Source: Ignavibacteriales bacterium
GTDB lineage: Bacteria; Bacteroidota; Ignavibacteria; Ignavibacteriales; Ignavibacteriaceae
NCBI GenBank assembly: GCA_016700155.1
Contig: CP065001.1
Location: forward strand, 992,001-1,056,000
Reading direction: 5' to 3'
Length of the DNA stretch: 64,000 nt
Shown here: piece by piece, positions 52,783 to 60,277 of the stretch
Numbering within the stretch: position 1 is the first letter of the stretch
Layout of the letters: every line of letters starts with the position of its first letter
The notes under the pieces: model-generated
Told to the model about the DNA's origin: nothing
The model's database searches: none
The model's input: only the letters and a program-made list of their open reading frames with translations
Translations under genes and position numbers: made by a program

Positions 52783-53160
52783 ATGGTACTCGATCAAATA
52801 TTAGTAATTATTGGAGGGCTTGCATTATCCACTTGGGTAGCGTGGTACTTCTGGTTCTCTGAAAAAGAAGCTGTAAAAATTCAAGCTGCCGCAGGAGGAA
52901 TACAGGAAGCAGTGATAAAAGTTAAAGGCGGTTACACACCGGATGTTCTGATATTCGAAGCCGGTAAACCTATTAAATTAAATTTTGTAAGAGAAGAAAC
53001 CGCTGCCTGCACAGAAGAGGTTATTTTTTCAGATTTAAATAAAAGGGCAACGCTAACTCCATTTAAAACTATTCCTGTCGAATTAACAATTGATAAACCG
53101 GGCGAATACGGTTTTCAATGCGGGATGGGAATGGTAAAAGGGAAATTGATAGTGCAATAA
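52783..53160 (+). CDS. Membrane-anchored cupredoxin-like protein
   Basis: 125 aa. One TM (ILVIIGGLALSTWVAWYFWF), then a cupredoxin-1-type domain: VKGGYTPDVLIFEAGKPIKLNF, ACTEEVIFSDLNK, GEYGFQCGMGMVKGKL. The FxCGMGM motif is the copper-site region of this group. AAGGAGATATCAAA precedes the ATG. It likely accepts copper from or near CopA in the periplasm. Confidence 0.88.
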   Translation: MVLDQILVIIGGLALSTWVAWYFWFSEKEAVKIQAAAGGIQEAVIKVKGGYTPDVLIFEAGKPIKLNFVREETAACTEEVIFSDLNKRATLTPFKTIPVELTIDKPGEYGFQCGMGMVKGKLIVQ

Positions 53161-53190
53161 ATTCCTTTACAAAAAAAAGGAGATGTTAAG

Positions 53191-53604
53191 GTGAATCAGG
53201 AAAATTTTATTCGTGATGTAGTTTGTGGAATGTACTTAATAACTACTGAAGGATGTAAAGTTAGTGAAGTCAATGGGGAGAAATATTATTTCTGCTGTGA
53301 TACTTGTAAGGCAGAGTTCGATAAAAATATGAATAAGTATATTGATAACATTCCACAAAACAAAAAGGGTGAGAAGGATTCTGATAAAGTTGAATGGGAA
53401 AGAGACCCTGTTTGTGGTGAGAGAATTAAAATAAATGATGCAAAAGGTATAAGTATCTATAAGAACGAGAAATATTATTTCTGCTGCGTAACCTGCAAAA
53501 AAGTTTTCGATAATAATCCTTCTGTTTATGCTGACAAAGAAGAAGGATATTTTGATCCAAATAATCCAAATGATTTCTTAGATGGAAGCTTTAGGATACT
53601 TTAA
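53191..53604 (+). CDS. Tandem YHS-domain protein, GTG start
   Basis: 137 aa. Two YHS units: RDVVCGMYLI...YYFCCDTCKAEFDKN and RDPVCGERIK...YYFCCVTCKKVFDNN. Both have an FCC-x-x-C form. The GTG has AGGAGATGTTAAG before it. Its stop is directly followed by the next ATG. Cytoplasmic metal binding inferred. Confidence 0.85.
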   Translation: MNQENFIRDVVCGMYLITTEGCKVSEVNGEKYYFCCDTCKAEFDKNMNKYIDNIPQNKKGEKDSDKVEWERDPVCGERIKINDAKGISIYKNEKYYFCCVTCKKVFDNNPSVYADKEEGYFDPNNPNDFLDGSFRIL

Positions 53605-54261
53605 ATGATGGCAACTAAAATGGATGCTTTTAATACTAATGTTACAACTAAAAAATTTGACGAAATAATTCAACTTATAAAAAAATCAGATTTTTTCAGT
53701 AAGCATAAAACTATCAGTATCAATAATCAGCAGTTAAGACAAATATATCTTAAAACAATTGATTTACCATTAAAGTTAAAGTTCTATGCTGATAAACAGA
53801 ACATTTTTACACTCGAACATCTCTTAAATACAGAAACCAAATCGATTTTAAGAAACAGAAATATTGGAGAAAAAACTATAGTAAAGTCAAGGAGAATAAT
53901 ACTTGAAAATCTAAAGAAGATAAAAGATTGCTTAGTAGGAACAGAACCAGAAGAGTATTTAACTGCATTTAAAGATACAGACTGTTTTGTGGGGAAATAC
54001 TTCCCGTTACTTAGAGATAATTTCGCAACAACACAAATATATTTTAATCTGGCTAGCCAGGATATATCTTGCATTAAACTGCCTAAATTTATTAAACAAT
54101 ACATTTTGAAAAAGAAAAAAATAAAATGCATACTTGATTTACTAAATGTTGATTATAACGAACTTATTAAGGAACCAATGATCGGGCATATGACAATTAG
54201 AAAACTACAGACAGAGATTATTGACCTTTTGAATTTAAGAAAAGTCATATTCCTCAGTTAA
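53605..54261 (+). CDS. Protein with tandem RpoA-CTD-like helix-hairpin-helix units
   Basis: 218 aa. Two regions resemble the RNA polymerase alpha C-terminal domain: LPLKLKFYADKQNIFTLEHL then ILRNRNIGEKTIVKSRRIIL, and, more weakly, IKQYILKKKKIKCILDLLNV then MIGHMTIRKLQTEIIDLL. The pattern L-x-x-R/K-x-x-x-x-L-x-x-x-x-I-x-T-x-x-x-L followed by a G-x-K/R turn is that of alphaCTD. It lacks the RpoA N-terminal domain. A DNA-binding or polymerase-binding modulator is possible. ATG immediately follows the YHS stop. Confidence 0.6.
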   Translation: MMATKMDAFNTNVTTKKFDEIIQLIKKSDFFSKHKTISINNQQLRQIYLKTIDLPLKLKFYADKQNIFTLEHLLNTETKSILRNRNIGEKTIVKSRRIILENLKKIKDCLVGTEPEEYLTAFKDTDCFVGKYFPLLRDNFATTQIYFNLASQDISCIKLPKFIKQYILKKKKIKCILDLLNVDYNELIKEPMIGHMTIRKLQTEIIDLLNLRKVIFLS

Positions 54262-54394
54262 GACGGTAATAAATGAGTAATATATCTGCTTGACATTTTA
54301 TTATTCAATTTCCATACTGCTGTTTACTAATTCTAATTTTTTGTTTATTGAAGAAGTACAAATTAAATTGTTTTACTGACAGCCCTTTATCTCT

Positions 54395-54467
54395 CACAAA
54401 TTTTCCATGTGAAAAATTGTAAACAATTGCTAATTTTGTCCGAAGGATCCTTTGGAAAAACAAAATT
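54395..54467. terminator. Two inverted repeats in the gap before the T9SS gene
   Basis: ACAAATTTTCC..TGAAAAATTGT (54398-54421) and TTTTGTCCGAAG-GATC-CTTTGG (54434-54455) can form hairpins; either may end the CopA operon. The rest of the 229-base gap (54262-54490) has a TTGACA-like box at 54291 but no convincing gene. Confidence 0.4.
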
Positions 54468-54490
54468 TATAGTTAAACATATTTAACCAA

Positions 54491-55833
54491 ATGAAAACAA
54501 AAATAATTTCTTTTTGCTTGTTACTGTTATTTACTACCTCATTTAACAAAGCACAGGAGTGGGAGTTTGTTGGTTTGGATTCGATGATTATTTACGGATT
54601 AGAAGTAAGAGGCGATACTATCTGGGCAGGCACGCGCGATCTTTCAATGAACGATAATTCAGGATTGTATAAGTCAATTGATCAAAGTCAAACTTGGGAA
54701 AAACTGGATAGTTCATTGGGCAATAAGACCGTCACTTTATTTTCAATAGATAAAAATAACAGTTCAAAAATTTTCATTTTAAAACTATATTATCAAACAG
54801 GATATTTCTTTAGAACAACGAATAATGGTTTAAGCTGGGATTCAGTTGGGACTCCGGGAGATGCACCTATTACAGATTTTATTATTTCGCCTATAGATCC
54901 AAACGAATATTATGTAATAACTCATACCCGTGGTCATGAATGGGAAACCATTGAATTGTTCTATAAAACAACAGATGCTGGAAATTATTGGGAATACAAA
55001 TGCTGTCCCGGCGAACAGGAATTCGGAATAGTAATGACTTTTGCTATTGATAAAATAAATCCTAATACTCTCTACATAAGTGGAGCTTCTGCAGGAGAAT
55101 TTTTTAGACGCAGTACGGACAGAGGAAACACATGGCAAAACCTGTCTAGTCCAAATGTGTCCATAGTGTTTTTAGATTTTTTCATAGTAAACCGTATCTA
55201 CCTTTTTAATTATTCTGATAAAATTTATTCTGATGATGGTGGTGTATCGTGGCAAAATATGGCAGGTGATTATACACCCAACGCACATTTTATTTCAGGT
55301 TATCAGGACTCAAAAACATCTATAATTTATGCATGGTTCAACGAAGGTTTATTTTATTCAGAAAATGATAATATATATTGGAGATTAATTCCTGGTTCAC
55401 AAAATTTACCTGTTATTCAACCCTCAATTTATGCACGCACCATGAAAAATATTTCAACAGATAATAATTTTATATATATAGGTACTGCGAACGGTATTTA
55501 CAAAACAGATTATGCTACGGGAATTGACGATATATCAAATAATACTTTACCAGCAGAGTACTACCTCAGTCAAAATTATCCCAATCCGTTTATAACCCTG
55601 CTACTACCATTTCTTATCAAATTCCTGAAAAGAGTTTTGTTTCCTTAAAAGTATATGATATACTGGGAAATAAAATAATAACCTTAGTGAATGAAGAAAT
55701 ATTACCAGGAGAGTACCAAATAGTATTTGAAGGTTCAGAACTACCAAGTGGAGTTTACTTTTATATCTTCACAGCAAAATCAGAAATTAGTGGATATTAT
55801 ACAGTAGGAAAAAAGATGATATTAATGAAATAG
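54491..55833 (+). pseudogene. Type IX-secreted beta-propeller-like protein with a frameshift before its sorting domain
   Basis: Codons 1-367 in frame: signal peptide (FCLLLLFTTSFNKAQ), then repeated Asp-box/BNR-like units (SGLYKSIDQSQTWEKL, TNNGLSWDSVG, STDRGNTWQNL, SDDGGVSWQNM) as in sialidase/Ycf48-type propellers. At ~55592 two extra bases (AT in TTT-AT-AAC-CCT) shift the frame; the intended continuation NPFNPATTISYQIPEKSF...KKMILMK is an intact type A sorting domain running to TAG at 55831-55833. In the shifted frame translation ends at 55648 with a wrong tail, so the protein would not be exported to the surface. Real mutation or sequencing error. Confidence 0.85.
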
Positions 55834-55971
55834 AATGTTTTATATCTCGAATAAGGTGTAGCCCAATCATATGTTTGCTTTACAGGAATAAGAGTCGATT
55901 ATTTTTTAGGGGTAAGATCATATACAATCGATTCTCAAATCAAATTTTTTTATGAAACAATATTTAAGCTA

Positions 55972-55990
55972 AAGGAGGGAAATCCTCCTT
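55972..55990 (-). terminator. Hairpin at the end of the small lipoprotein gene
   Basis: Perfect 7-bp stem AAGGAGG-GAAAT-CCTCCTT overlapping the stop region, followed on the minus strand by a short U-rich run. Confidence 0.5.
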
Positions 55991-56261
55991 ACTCAAGATC
56001 GAGATTTGTATACAACTTTATAATTGTGAACCTTCCAAAGTTATTCTTTAATCGAAACGTTCCATTCTTATCAGGCAATCCAAGCTCAACAGCTATTCTC
56101 CTTCCTGATTCAAGTGTGATCTCAGCGTAGTAGGTTTCTACTTCCGCAGTAATTTCAGAAATCTGAATGATTACGTAATCATCCTCTTCCGACCATCTGA
56201 TATCCTTTGTCGAAGAGCAATTGACAAAAAATAAAAGTATAAAAACAATCAGATATTTCAT
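55989..56261 (-). CDS. Small lipoprotein
   Basis: 90 aa with a lipoprotein signal (IVFILLFFVNCSSTKD, lipid Cys ~residue 15). The short mature part is beta-rich (VIIQISEITAEVETYYAEIT, RIAVELGLPDKNG). ACAGGAGATAAA precedes the ATG. It lies beyond a terminator from the mobile-like genes upstream, so may be separate. Unknown function. Confidence 0.65.
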   Translation of the reverse strand: MKYLIVFILLFFVNCSSTKDIRWSEEDDYVIIQISEITAEVETYYAEITLESGRRIAVELGLPDKNGTFRLKNNFGRFTIIKLYTNLDLE

Positions 56262-56286
56262 TTTATCTCCTGTTTGAATAAATTAA

Positions 56287-56312
56287 AAATGCCGGACTAA
56301 CTGCCGGCATTA
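56287..56312 (-). terminator. Rho-independent terminator of the 56-60 kb minus-strand gene series
   Basis: On the minus strand: ATGCCGG pairing around an 8-base loop, followed by TTTTTAA. Lies 18 bases after the stop of the 57-aa gene. Confidence 0.8.
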
Positions 56313-56329
56313 CTTGTTAAATAAGTTTC

Positions 56330-56503
56330 TCAGTTTAACGAGAGCTGACTTTTTTTTAGCTCAGTCTCAAACAGTTCAATCACAGGTTCTTTACCCTTCT
56401 TTCTGACATCCAGATTAACCACGATCACTCTTAGGTCTGTTGCCTTAGTGATAATATCAGTAATCTTTCCATCTTCAATAATCAGATATATTTCTTCCTG
56501 CAT
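56330..56503 (-). CDS. 57-aa hypothetical protein
   Basis: ATG 56503 (GGAGCCAGAT upstream) to TGA 56330: begins MQEEIYLIIEDGKITDIITK, a small beta-beta-alpha-like chain ending KKSQLSLN. No family seen. It is the last gene before the terminator in the mobile-like series, 12 bases after the previous stop. Confidence 0.6.
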   Translation of the reverse strand: MQEEIYLIIEDGKITDIITKATDLRVIVVNLDVRKKGKEPVIELFETELKKSQLSLN

Positions 56504-56515
56504 ATCTGGCTCCGC

Positions 56516-56980
56516 TTAATTATATCCATTAGGCGTGATCTTGCTTCTCGCAATAAACAATGTCACTGCGAGCGATTTGGCATCCATAAGTCCACCGAGT
56601 TCATTTTGTATACGAACTGCATCTCTGCAGGAGGTTAACATCAGATTAAAATAATTATCATCCAGAATTTTATTGTTGACTTTCTCTGGACTTTCAACAT
56701 TATTCGGCAGAACCTTCACTTCGAAAGTCGTAACTACTTTACTTCCTCTCTGCTCAGCACGTTTACAGATTTCCACTTTATCTCCTCTGCGGAGATCTTT
56801 CAGTTTCTCGTGAACTTCTTTATCAGGAAAGAAGGTTAACTCTTCACCAGTTCCGTTACGGACATTGTAGAGATAATACTCCCCGTAGCGTGATGTTCCA
56901 GTAAGACATTGATCCTGCAATAATTCGATCTTAACTGGCTTGTTTAATTCCAGTTCCAGTTTCAGTTTTTTCTCCGGCAT
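56516..56980 (-). CDS. Hypothetical OB-fold-like protein of phage/mobile type
   Basis: 154 aa. The first ~90 residues are beta-rich (KLELELNKPVKIELLQDQ, YYLYNVRNGTGEELTFFP, DLRRGDKVEICKRAEQ) like an OB-fold; the C-terminal part is helical and Cys-containing (FNLMLTSCRDAVRIQNELGG). The ATG, with GAGGAAGAAA before it, overlaps the Gam-like gene by 50 bases. The layout next to Gam recalls phage recombination modules where a single-strand-binding protein follows; that role is only inferred. Confidence 0.55.
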   Translation of the reverse strand: MPEKKLKLELELNKPVKIELLQDQCLTGTSRYGEYYLYNVRNGTGEELTFFPDKEVHEKLKDLRRGDKVEICKRAEQRGSKVVTTFEVKVLPNNVESPEKVNNKILDDNYFNLMLTSCRDAVRIQNELGGLMDAKSLAVTLFIARSKITPNGYN

Positions 56981-57476
56981 TTTCTTCCTCGTTGTTTAGT
57001 TTATAGCTGAATTCAATTTCGCCCTCAATTACTTTAACTCCTTTTGGAGTAGGTCTGGTTTTGATATGATTCTTGATAGCCAGGAGATTTGGTTTTATTT
57101 GCTCAGGAACAACAGTCAACCATTCTTTACGTGCATTTTTCAAGAACAATTCTAGGTCTTCAATTTCAACTCGATCTGGCTTTTTGTGCATTTTCAATGT
57201 TCCATTGCACAGTGATATTGTTTTGTCTCCTCGTTCACGAATGTATGCTTCAAGCTTCATTTCAAGCCATTTTATTCTTTCCTGGATCTGAGAGTTCTTA
57301 GAAAGAATGAAGTTTCGAATCATCTTGCATTCCTTTTCAGCTTCCTGAAAGTTATGCTCGATCTCAGACTGAAATTTTTTTATTGCAAGCAGCATAAGAT
57401 CATAACTTGCCTCAGTCTGTTCCTGTTCTTTTGCTTCTACTTCTTTCAGAAGCTCATCCATAAAGTTTATTTCCAA
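56931..57476 (-). CDS. Gam/Gp157-like host-nuclease-inhibitor family protein
   Basis: 181 aa from TTG 57476, chosen because AAAGGAGTAAGATT sits directly upstream. Coiled-coil helix (residues ~5-90; EKECKMIRNFILSKNSQIQE, LEAYIRERGDKTISLCNGTL), then KMHKKPDRVEIEDLELFLKN and a C-terminal strand region (PTPKGVKVIEGEIEFSYKL). This matches phage Gp157/Mu Gam-type proteins, which bind DNA ends and block RecBCD-like nucleases. It supports a phage- or integrative-element origin for the series. Confidence 0.7.
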   Translation of the reverse strand: MEINFMDELLKEVEAKEQEQTEASYDLMLLAIKKFQSEIEHNFQEAEKECKMIRNFILSKNSQIQERIKWLEMKLEAYIRERGDKTISLCNGTLKMHKKPDRVEIEDLELFLKNARKEWLTVVPEQIKPNLLAIKNHIKTRPTPKGVKVIEGEIEFSYKLNNEEENAGEKTETGTGIKQAS

Positions 57477-57610
57477 AATCTTACTCCTTTAATTCTTTTA
57501 GTTATGATTACAATTACTATCTCAATAGCAATTCTACCTGCGATTTTAGCTACTTCTTTTAACCAGTGATTTCTTCCTGTTCGCATTTTTTCGTTTTCCT
57601 TTCTCATCAT
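57467..57610 (-). CDS. 47-aa basic single-helix protein
   Basis: ATGATG at 57610, TAA at 57467, overlapping the Gam gene start by 10 bases and carrying its ribosome site. A basic N-terminus (RKENEKMRTGRNHWLKEVAK) and one hydrophobic helix (IAIEIVIVIITKRIK). Phage-type small membrane protein or chance frame; tight coupling supports it being real. Confidence 0.5.
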   Translation of the reverse strand: MMRKENEKMRTGRNHWLKEVAKIAGRIAIEIVIVIITKRIKGVRFWK

Positions 57611-57689
57611 TCCCAAGTTCTTCTTTAAGTATTTCAATTATTGATTCTGTTATCTTCATTGCGATTCGTATCATTTTCTTGCTTTCCAT
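57546..57689 (-). CDS. 47-aa basic hypothetical protein overlapping two neighbours
   Basis: ATG 57689 to TAA 57546, in a different frame from the 47-aa gene above (65-base overlap) and from the ribbon-helix-helix gene (56-base overlap). MKITESIIEILKEELGND is helical, followed by a Lys/Arg-rich end. AAAGGA lies 13 bases upstream. Only one of the two overlapping small frames may be used. Confidence 0.35.
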   Translation of the reverse strand: MESKKMIRIAMKITESIIEILKEELGNDEKGKRKNANRKKSLVKRSS

Positions 57690-57828
57690 TATTTGATTTT
57701 ATCCTTTCTAAATATTGTTCAACAGCTTCGTTAACTAGTTTTGTCATAGGTGTCTTTCTTTCATCTGAGTGCTTAAGCAGGTAAAGTTCACGAACAAGTT
57801 CCGGTTTGATCTTTGGACTATATGACAT
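57634..57828 (-). CDS. Ribbon-helix-helix-like small DNA-binding protein
   Basis: 64 aa from ATG 57828, preceded by GAGGAGGATCTTT. SYSPKIKPELVRELYLLKHS then TPMTKLVNEAVEQYLERI has the strand-helix-helix spacing of Arc/MetJ-type repressors or CopG-like antitoxins. It overlaps the amidotransferase gene end by 11 bases. Could repress the mobile-like operon; no toxin partner is recognised. Confidence 0.6.
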   Translation of the reverse strand: MSYSPKIKPELVRELYLLKHSDERKTPMTKLVNEAVEQYLERIKSNNGKQENDTNRNEDNRINN

Positions 57829-58717
57829 AAAGATCCTCCTCATTTATTCCCATTCCACATACTTCGCATTTATTGAAGAGCTTTCCATCGTGGTAAGTAG
57901 TCTGACAGAAACACCAGGGACATTCAATCATTAACTCATCGAAATTAGATGCAGCAGGGTAATGAAACTGTCTGTCAAACCATCTGCTTTTAGCAGGATA
58001 GTATTTCTGGTAGGATTCAACACCATCCTTGTTTATGATGAGTGCATAATTGTTCTGCATCTCGTAGAAATGAAAGTCCTTTTCTCCAAGATTAAATCCT
58101 CTTTGAGTAACTGATTCAATGTTCAGTGACTGCTGCATTATTTCTCTTTCACTGCAGAAGTAGAGAATATCACTCCTGGAATCGTAATACAGATCAATAG
58201 GATTATCTTTCTTAATCAGAATAAGTTTCTCAGGATCATTCCTGTCAATCATAGCAACAGCAAATGAACCTTCAATTCGATCAAATAATCTTTTTAATCT
58301 GTTACCTTTTGTTTTTGCAGAAAGCAGATGAAGAATAGACTCACTATCAACCTCACCGTCTCTCTGCTTCTTTCCGATTATCTCTTTGTCATTATAAATG
58401 ATTCCGTTATGAACTATTGCAATTCCATTCTTTGAGAACAGTGGGTGATTGTTAGCGTTATTCTTTTCACTGCCTTGAGTCTTCATTCTTGTATGAAGAA
58501 TCATAACTCTTGGAAGATCAAGACTTTTCCAATCAGCTTCTTTAATAAGTTCAGATGATTTGATTGGCTTCTTATGGACGATGAGATTATTGTCCTCAAT
58601 AAAAGCAAACCCGCAAGCATCTCTGCCGCGGGATTCTAAAAGAGAGAACATTGTCGTTATTTTATCTTTATCGGGTATAGTTTTCCCAAAGGAATACCAG
58701 CCCATTATTCCGCACAT
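57818..58717 (-). CDS. Stand-alone class II glutamine amidotransferase with zinc ribbon
   Basis: 299 aa. MCGIMGWYSFGK gives the N-terminal nucleophile Cys2 of Ntn-hydrolase class II amidotransferases. RGRDACGFAF, HTRMKTQGSEKNNANNHP and IVHNGIIYND match the glutaminase domain. There is no synthase domain (glucosamine-phosphate, asparagine or glutamate type) after residue ~230. Instead a zinc ribbon ends it (CPWCFCQTTY..CEVCGMGI). In phage and mobile loci such proteins pair with COOH-NH2 ligases, exactly as here (59362-60072). It should supply ammonia or transfer glutamine amide. Confidence 0.85.
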   Translation of the reverse strand: MCGIMGWYSFGKTIPDKDKITTMFSLLESRGRDACGFAFIEDNNLIVHKKPIKSSELIKEADWKSLDLPRVMILHTRMKTQGSEKNNANNHPLFSKNGIAIVHNGIIYNDKEIIGKKQRDGEVDSESILHLLSAKTKGNRLKRLFDRIEGSFAVAMIDRNDPEKLILIKKDNPIDLYYDSRSDILYFCSEREIMQQSLNIESVTQRGFNLGEKDFHFYEMQNNYALIINKDGVESYQKYYPAKSRWFDRQFHYPAASNFDELMIECPWCFCQTTYHDGKLFNKCEVCGMGINEEDLYVI

Positions 58718-58762
58718 ATTAAACTCCGTTTAGTTATTAGTAGGTAGTAAGTAGTTGGTGGG

Positions 58763-59362
58763 CTATCCTGTAACGAGTTCCTGAACCGTAGTGATCAGCT
58801 TTATCAGTTCAATGATTTGCTGCTGGTTATTCCTACGAAGTGTTAATGATATTCCAAGTCTGTTACATCCAGGACTGGATACAACAATTACTTTGAGATC
58901 ATTTAAGAGGACATAACTCTGTACTCTGTCAAATAGATCACTGCTTGCTGATAGTTGATATTCATCTCTTTCGATAAGTCCGAATACATAAATCGGATTA
59001 TCTACCAAACCGACTTTATCCTTAATTGTTCGAAGCAGAATATCTTTATCATTTATGAATATCGGTCTTCTCGTTTCAACTTTTCCCTGAAGCCAGCTTC
59101 GAGATAGTTTTATTACGTGTTCTCTGTCGGAATCAGTAACATCAGGATTATCGGGACAGTCATCATCGTAATCTTCCTGGAAACAGTCTGAGCAATAAGG
59201 ATCTCCATCATCATTGTAATGAGCGTTCTCTCTATAAATAACAGAATCACACCTGCAGCAATAGTTGAACATATTATCAAAACAATCTTCGCAGTAAGGT
59301 TCTTCAAAAGCCCAACGGACCTGATCATCTCTAAGTTCATCATCACAATTATGACAATGCAT
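58763..59362 (-). CDS. LIM-like zinc-ribbon protein of the amidoligase cluster
   Basis: 199 aa. The first 70 residues have repeated C-x2-C pairs (CHNCDDEL, CEDCFDNMFNYCCRCDSVIY, YCSDCFQEDY), a LIM/treble-clef-like metal site, with an acidic linker. The remaining alpha/beta part (~75-199; YVLLNDLKVIVVSSPGCNRL, ISLTLRRNNQQQIIELIK) is not recognised. Its stop-start junction with the amidoligase is immediate (shared base at 59362). Possibly a substrate-binding or carrier component; unknown. Confidence 0.6.
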   Translation of the reverse strand: MHCHNCDDELRDDQVRWAFEEPYCEDCFDNMFNYCCRCDSVIYRENAHYNDDGDPYCSDCFQEDYDDDCPDNPDVTDSDREHVIKLSRSWLQGKVETRRPIFINDKDILLRTIKDKVGLVDNPIYVFGLIERDEYQLSASSDLFDRVQSYVLLNDLKVIVVSSPGCNRLGISLTLRRNNQQQIIELIKLITTVQELVTG

Positions 59363-60072
59363 TATGCAGCCCTCCTTAATCCCCAGTTAGGTAAGATGTC
59401 CTGATTCCAGTTAAGTCTTTTGCCAAGAAGAGTATCAAGTTCTTTAAGACCTTCTCTGCAATCATCAGGAATTGTATGAAGTGAATACTTGAGTGATTTA
59501 AGAAATGTGCAAGAATGTTGTCTGTTCTTCAGTTCATTGAAATCAACCTTATCCTCAAGAACTCCAACAACTGCAAGTTTAGCAAGAGTGAGATGAACAA
59601 GCGTAATTGAAGGCGAAAGCAAGAACGAACCAGGCGTACGATATTCAAAACCGTAACTCTTTCTTCTGTAAGCTCCTTTCTTACCATAACCACTGCGTTC
59701 TCTTTTTTGTCTCTGAATTTTATCATCGATGCAATTACTTAGTGAACCAAGAACAATATCCAATCCTTCTATAATTTCAGGAATTGGATCGATAGAAAAA
59801 TGTGTGTGACCTCCAATAGCGTAGTCACTCACATAATGACCCGAAATGAACTCAAGATCAGGTGCTTTGTCATGACCGTAATCCAGTATCTGATAAATCT
59901 TTGAAGTTAGATCAACCGGTGATTCAGAAAAACCTGGACGGATTTCTGCTGTGCTTTCGCAACCATCTAGACCAAAGCTTGAATTAGATTTGAAAAAATT
60001 ATGAGCAGGGACAAACTGACCGTTACGATGAAGAATTAGTTCAGGATCGCAACCCAAGGTGAAAGAAGACAT
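59362..60072 (-). CDS. COOH-NH2 ligase-like amidoligase (phage/mobile type)
   Basis: 236 aa. LGCDPELILHRNGQFVPA at the N-terminus, AIGGHTHFSIDP in the middle and YGFEYRTPGSFLLSPS after it are the three blocks of the glutamine-synthetase-fold COOH-NH2 ligase (type 2) family described by Aravind and colleagues in 2009. These are predicted to make amide bonds between carboxyl and amino groups using ATP. It is the first gene of the minus-strand series, followed by the zinc-ribbon and class II amidotransferase genes. Start GTTACTATG context has AGGAGTGTTACT upstream. Confidence 0.75.
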   Translation of the reverse strand: MSSFTLGCDPELILHRNGQFVPAHNFFKSNSSFGLDGCESTAEIRPGFSESPVDLTSKIYQILDYGHDKAPDLEFISGHYVSDYAIGGHTHFSIDPIPEIIEGLDIVLGSLSNCIDDKIQRQKRERSGYGKKGAYRRKSYGFEYRTPGSFLLSPSITLVHLTLAKLAVVGVLEDKVDFNELKNRQHSCTFLKSLKYSLHTIPDDCREGLKELDTLLGKRLNWNQDILPNWGLRRAA

Positions 60073-60277
60073 AGTAACACTCCTAATTAGTTAATATTAC
60101 TATTCTTATTCCAAAAAGTATTGTGAAAATGTTAGACTTACATTTTTACTTTCCTTATTTTTAACCGCGTTGTTTTATAATCAGCTATACGATGACAATC
60201 TCTCCTTTATTCCGCAGGCTTTGAGTTGGTGGGCACATTCAATTAAGAATTAAAAAATTATAACCAAGAATTACTTA

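Noticed and set aside
53784..54131. 115-codon antisense frame over the alphaCTD-like gene
   Set aside because: No ribosome site, odd composition, and the sense gene shows domain-like conservation patterns.
60220..60240. Sigma54-like GGGCAC upstream of the restriction gene
   Set aside because: Followed by ATTCA-ATTA with no TTG element and no TTTAA triple element upstream.
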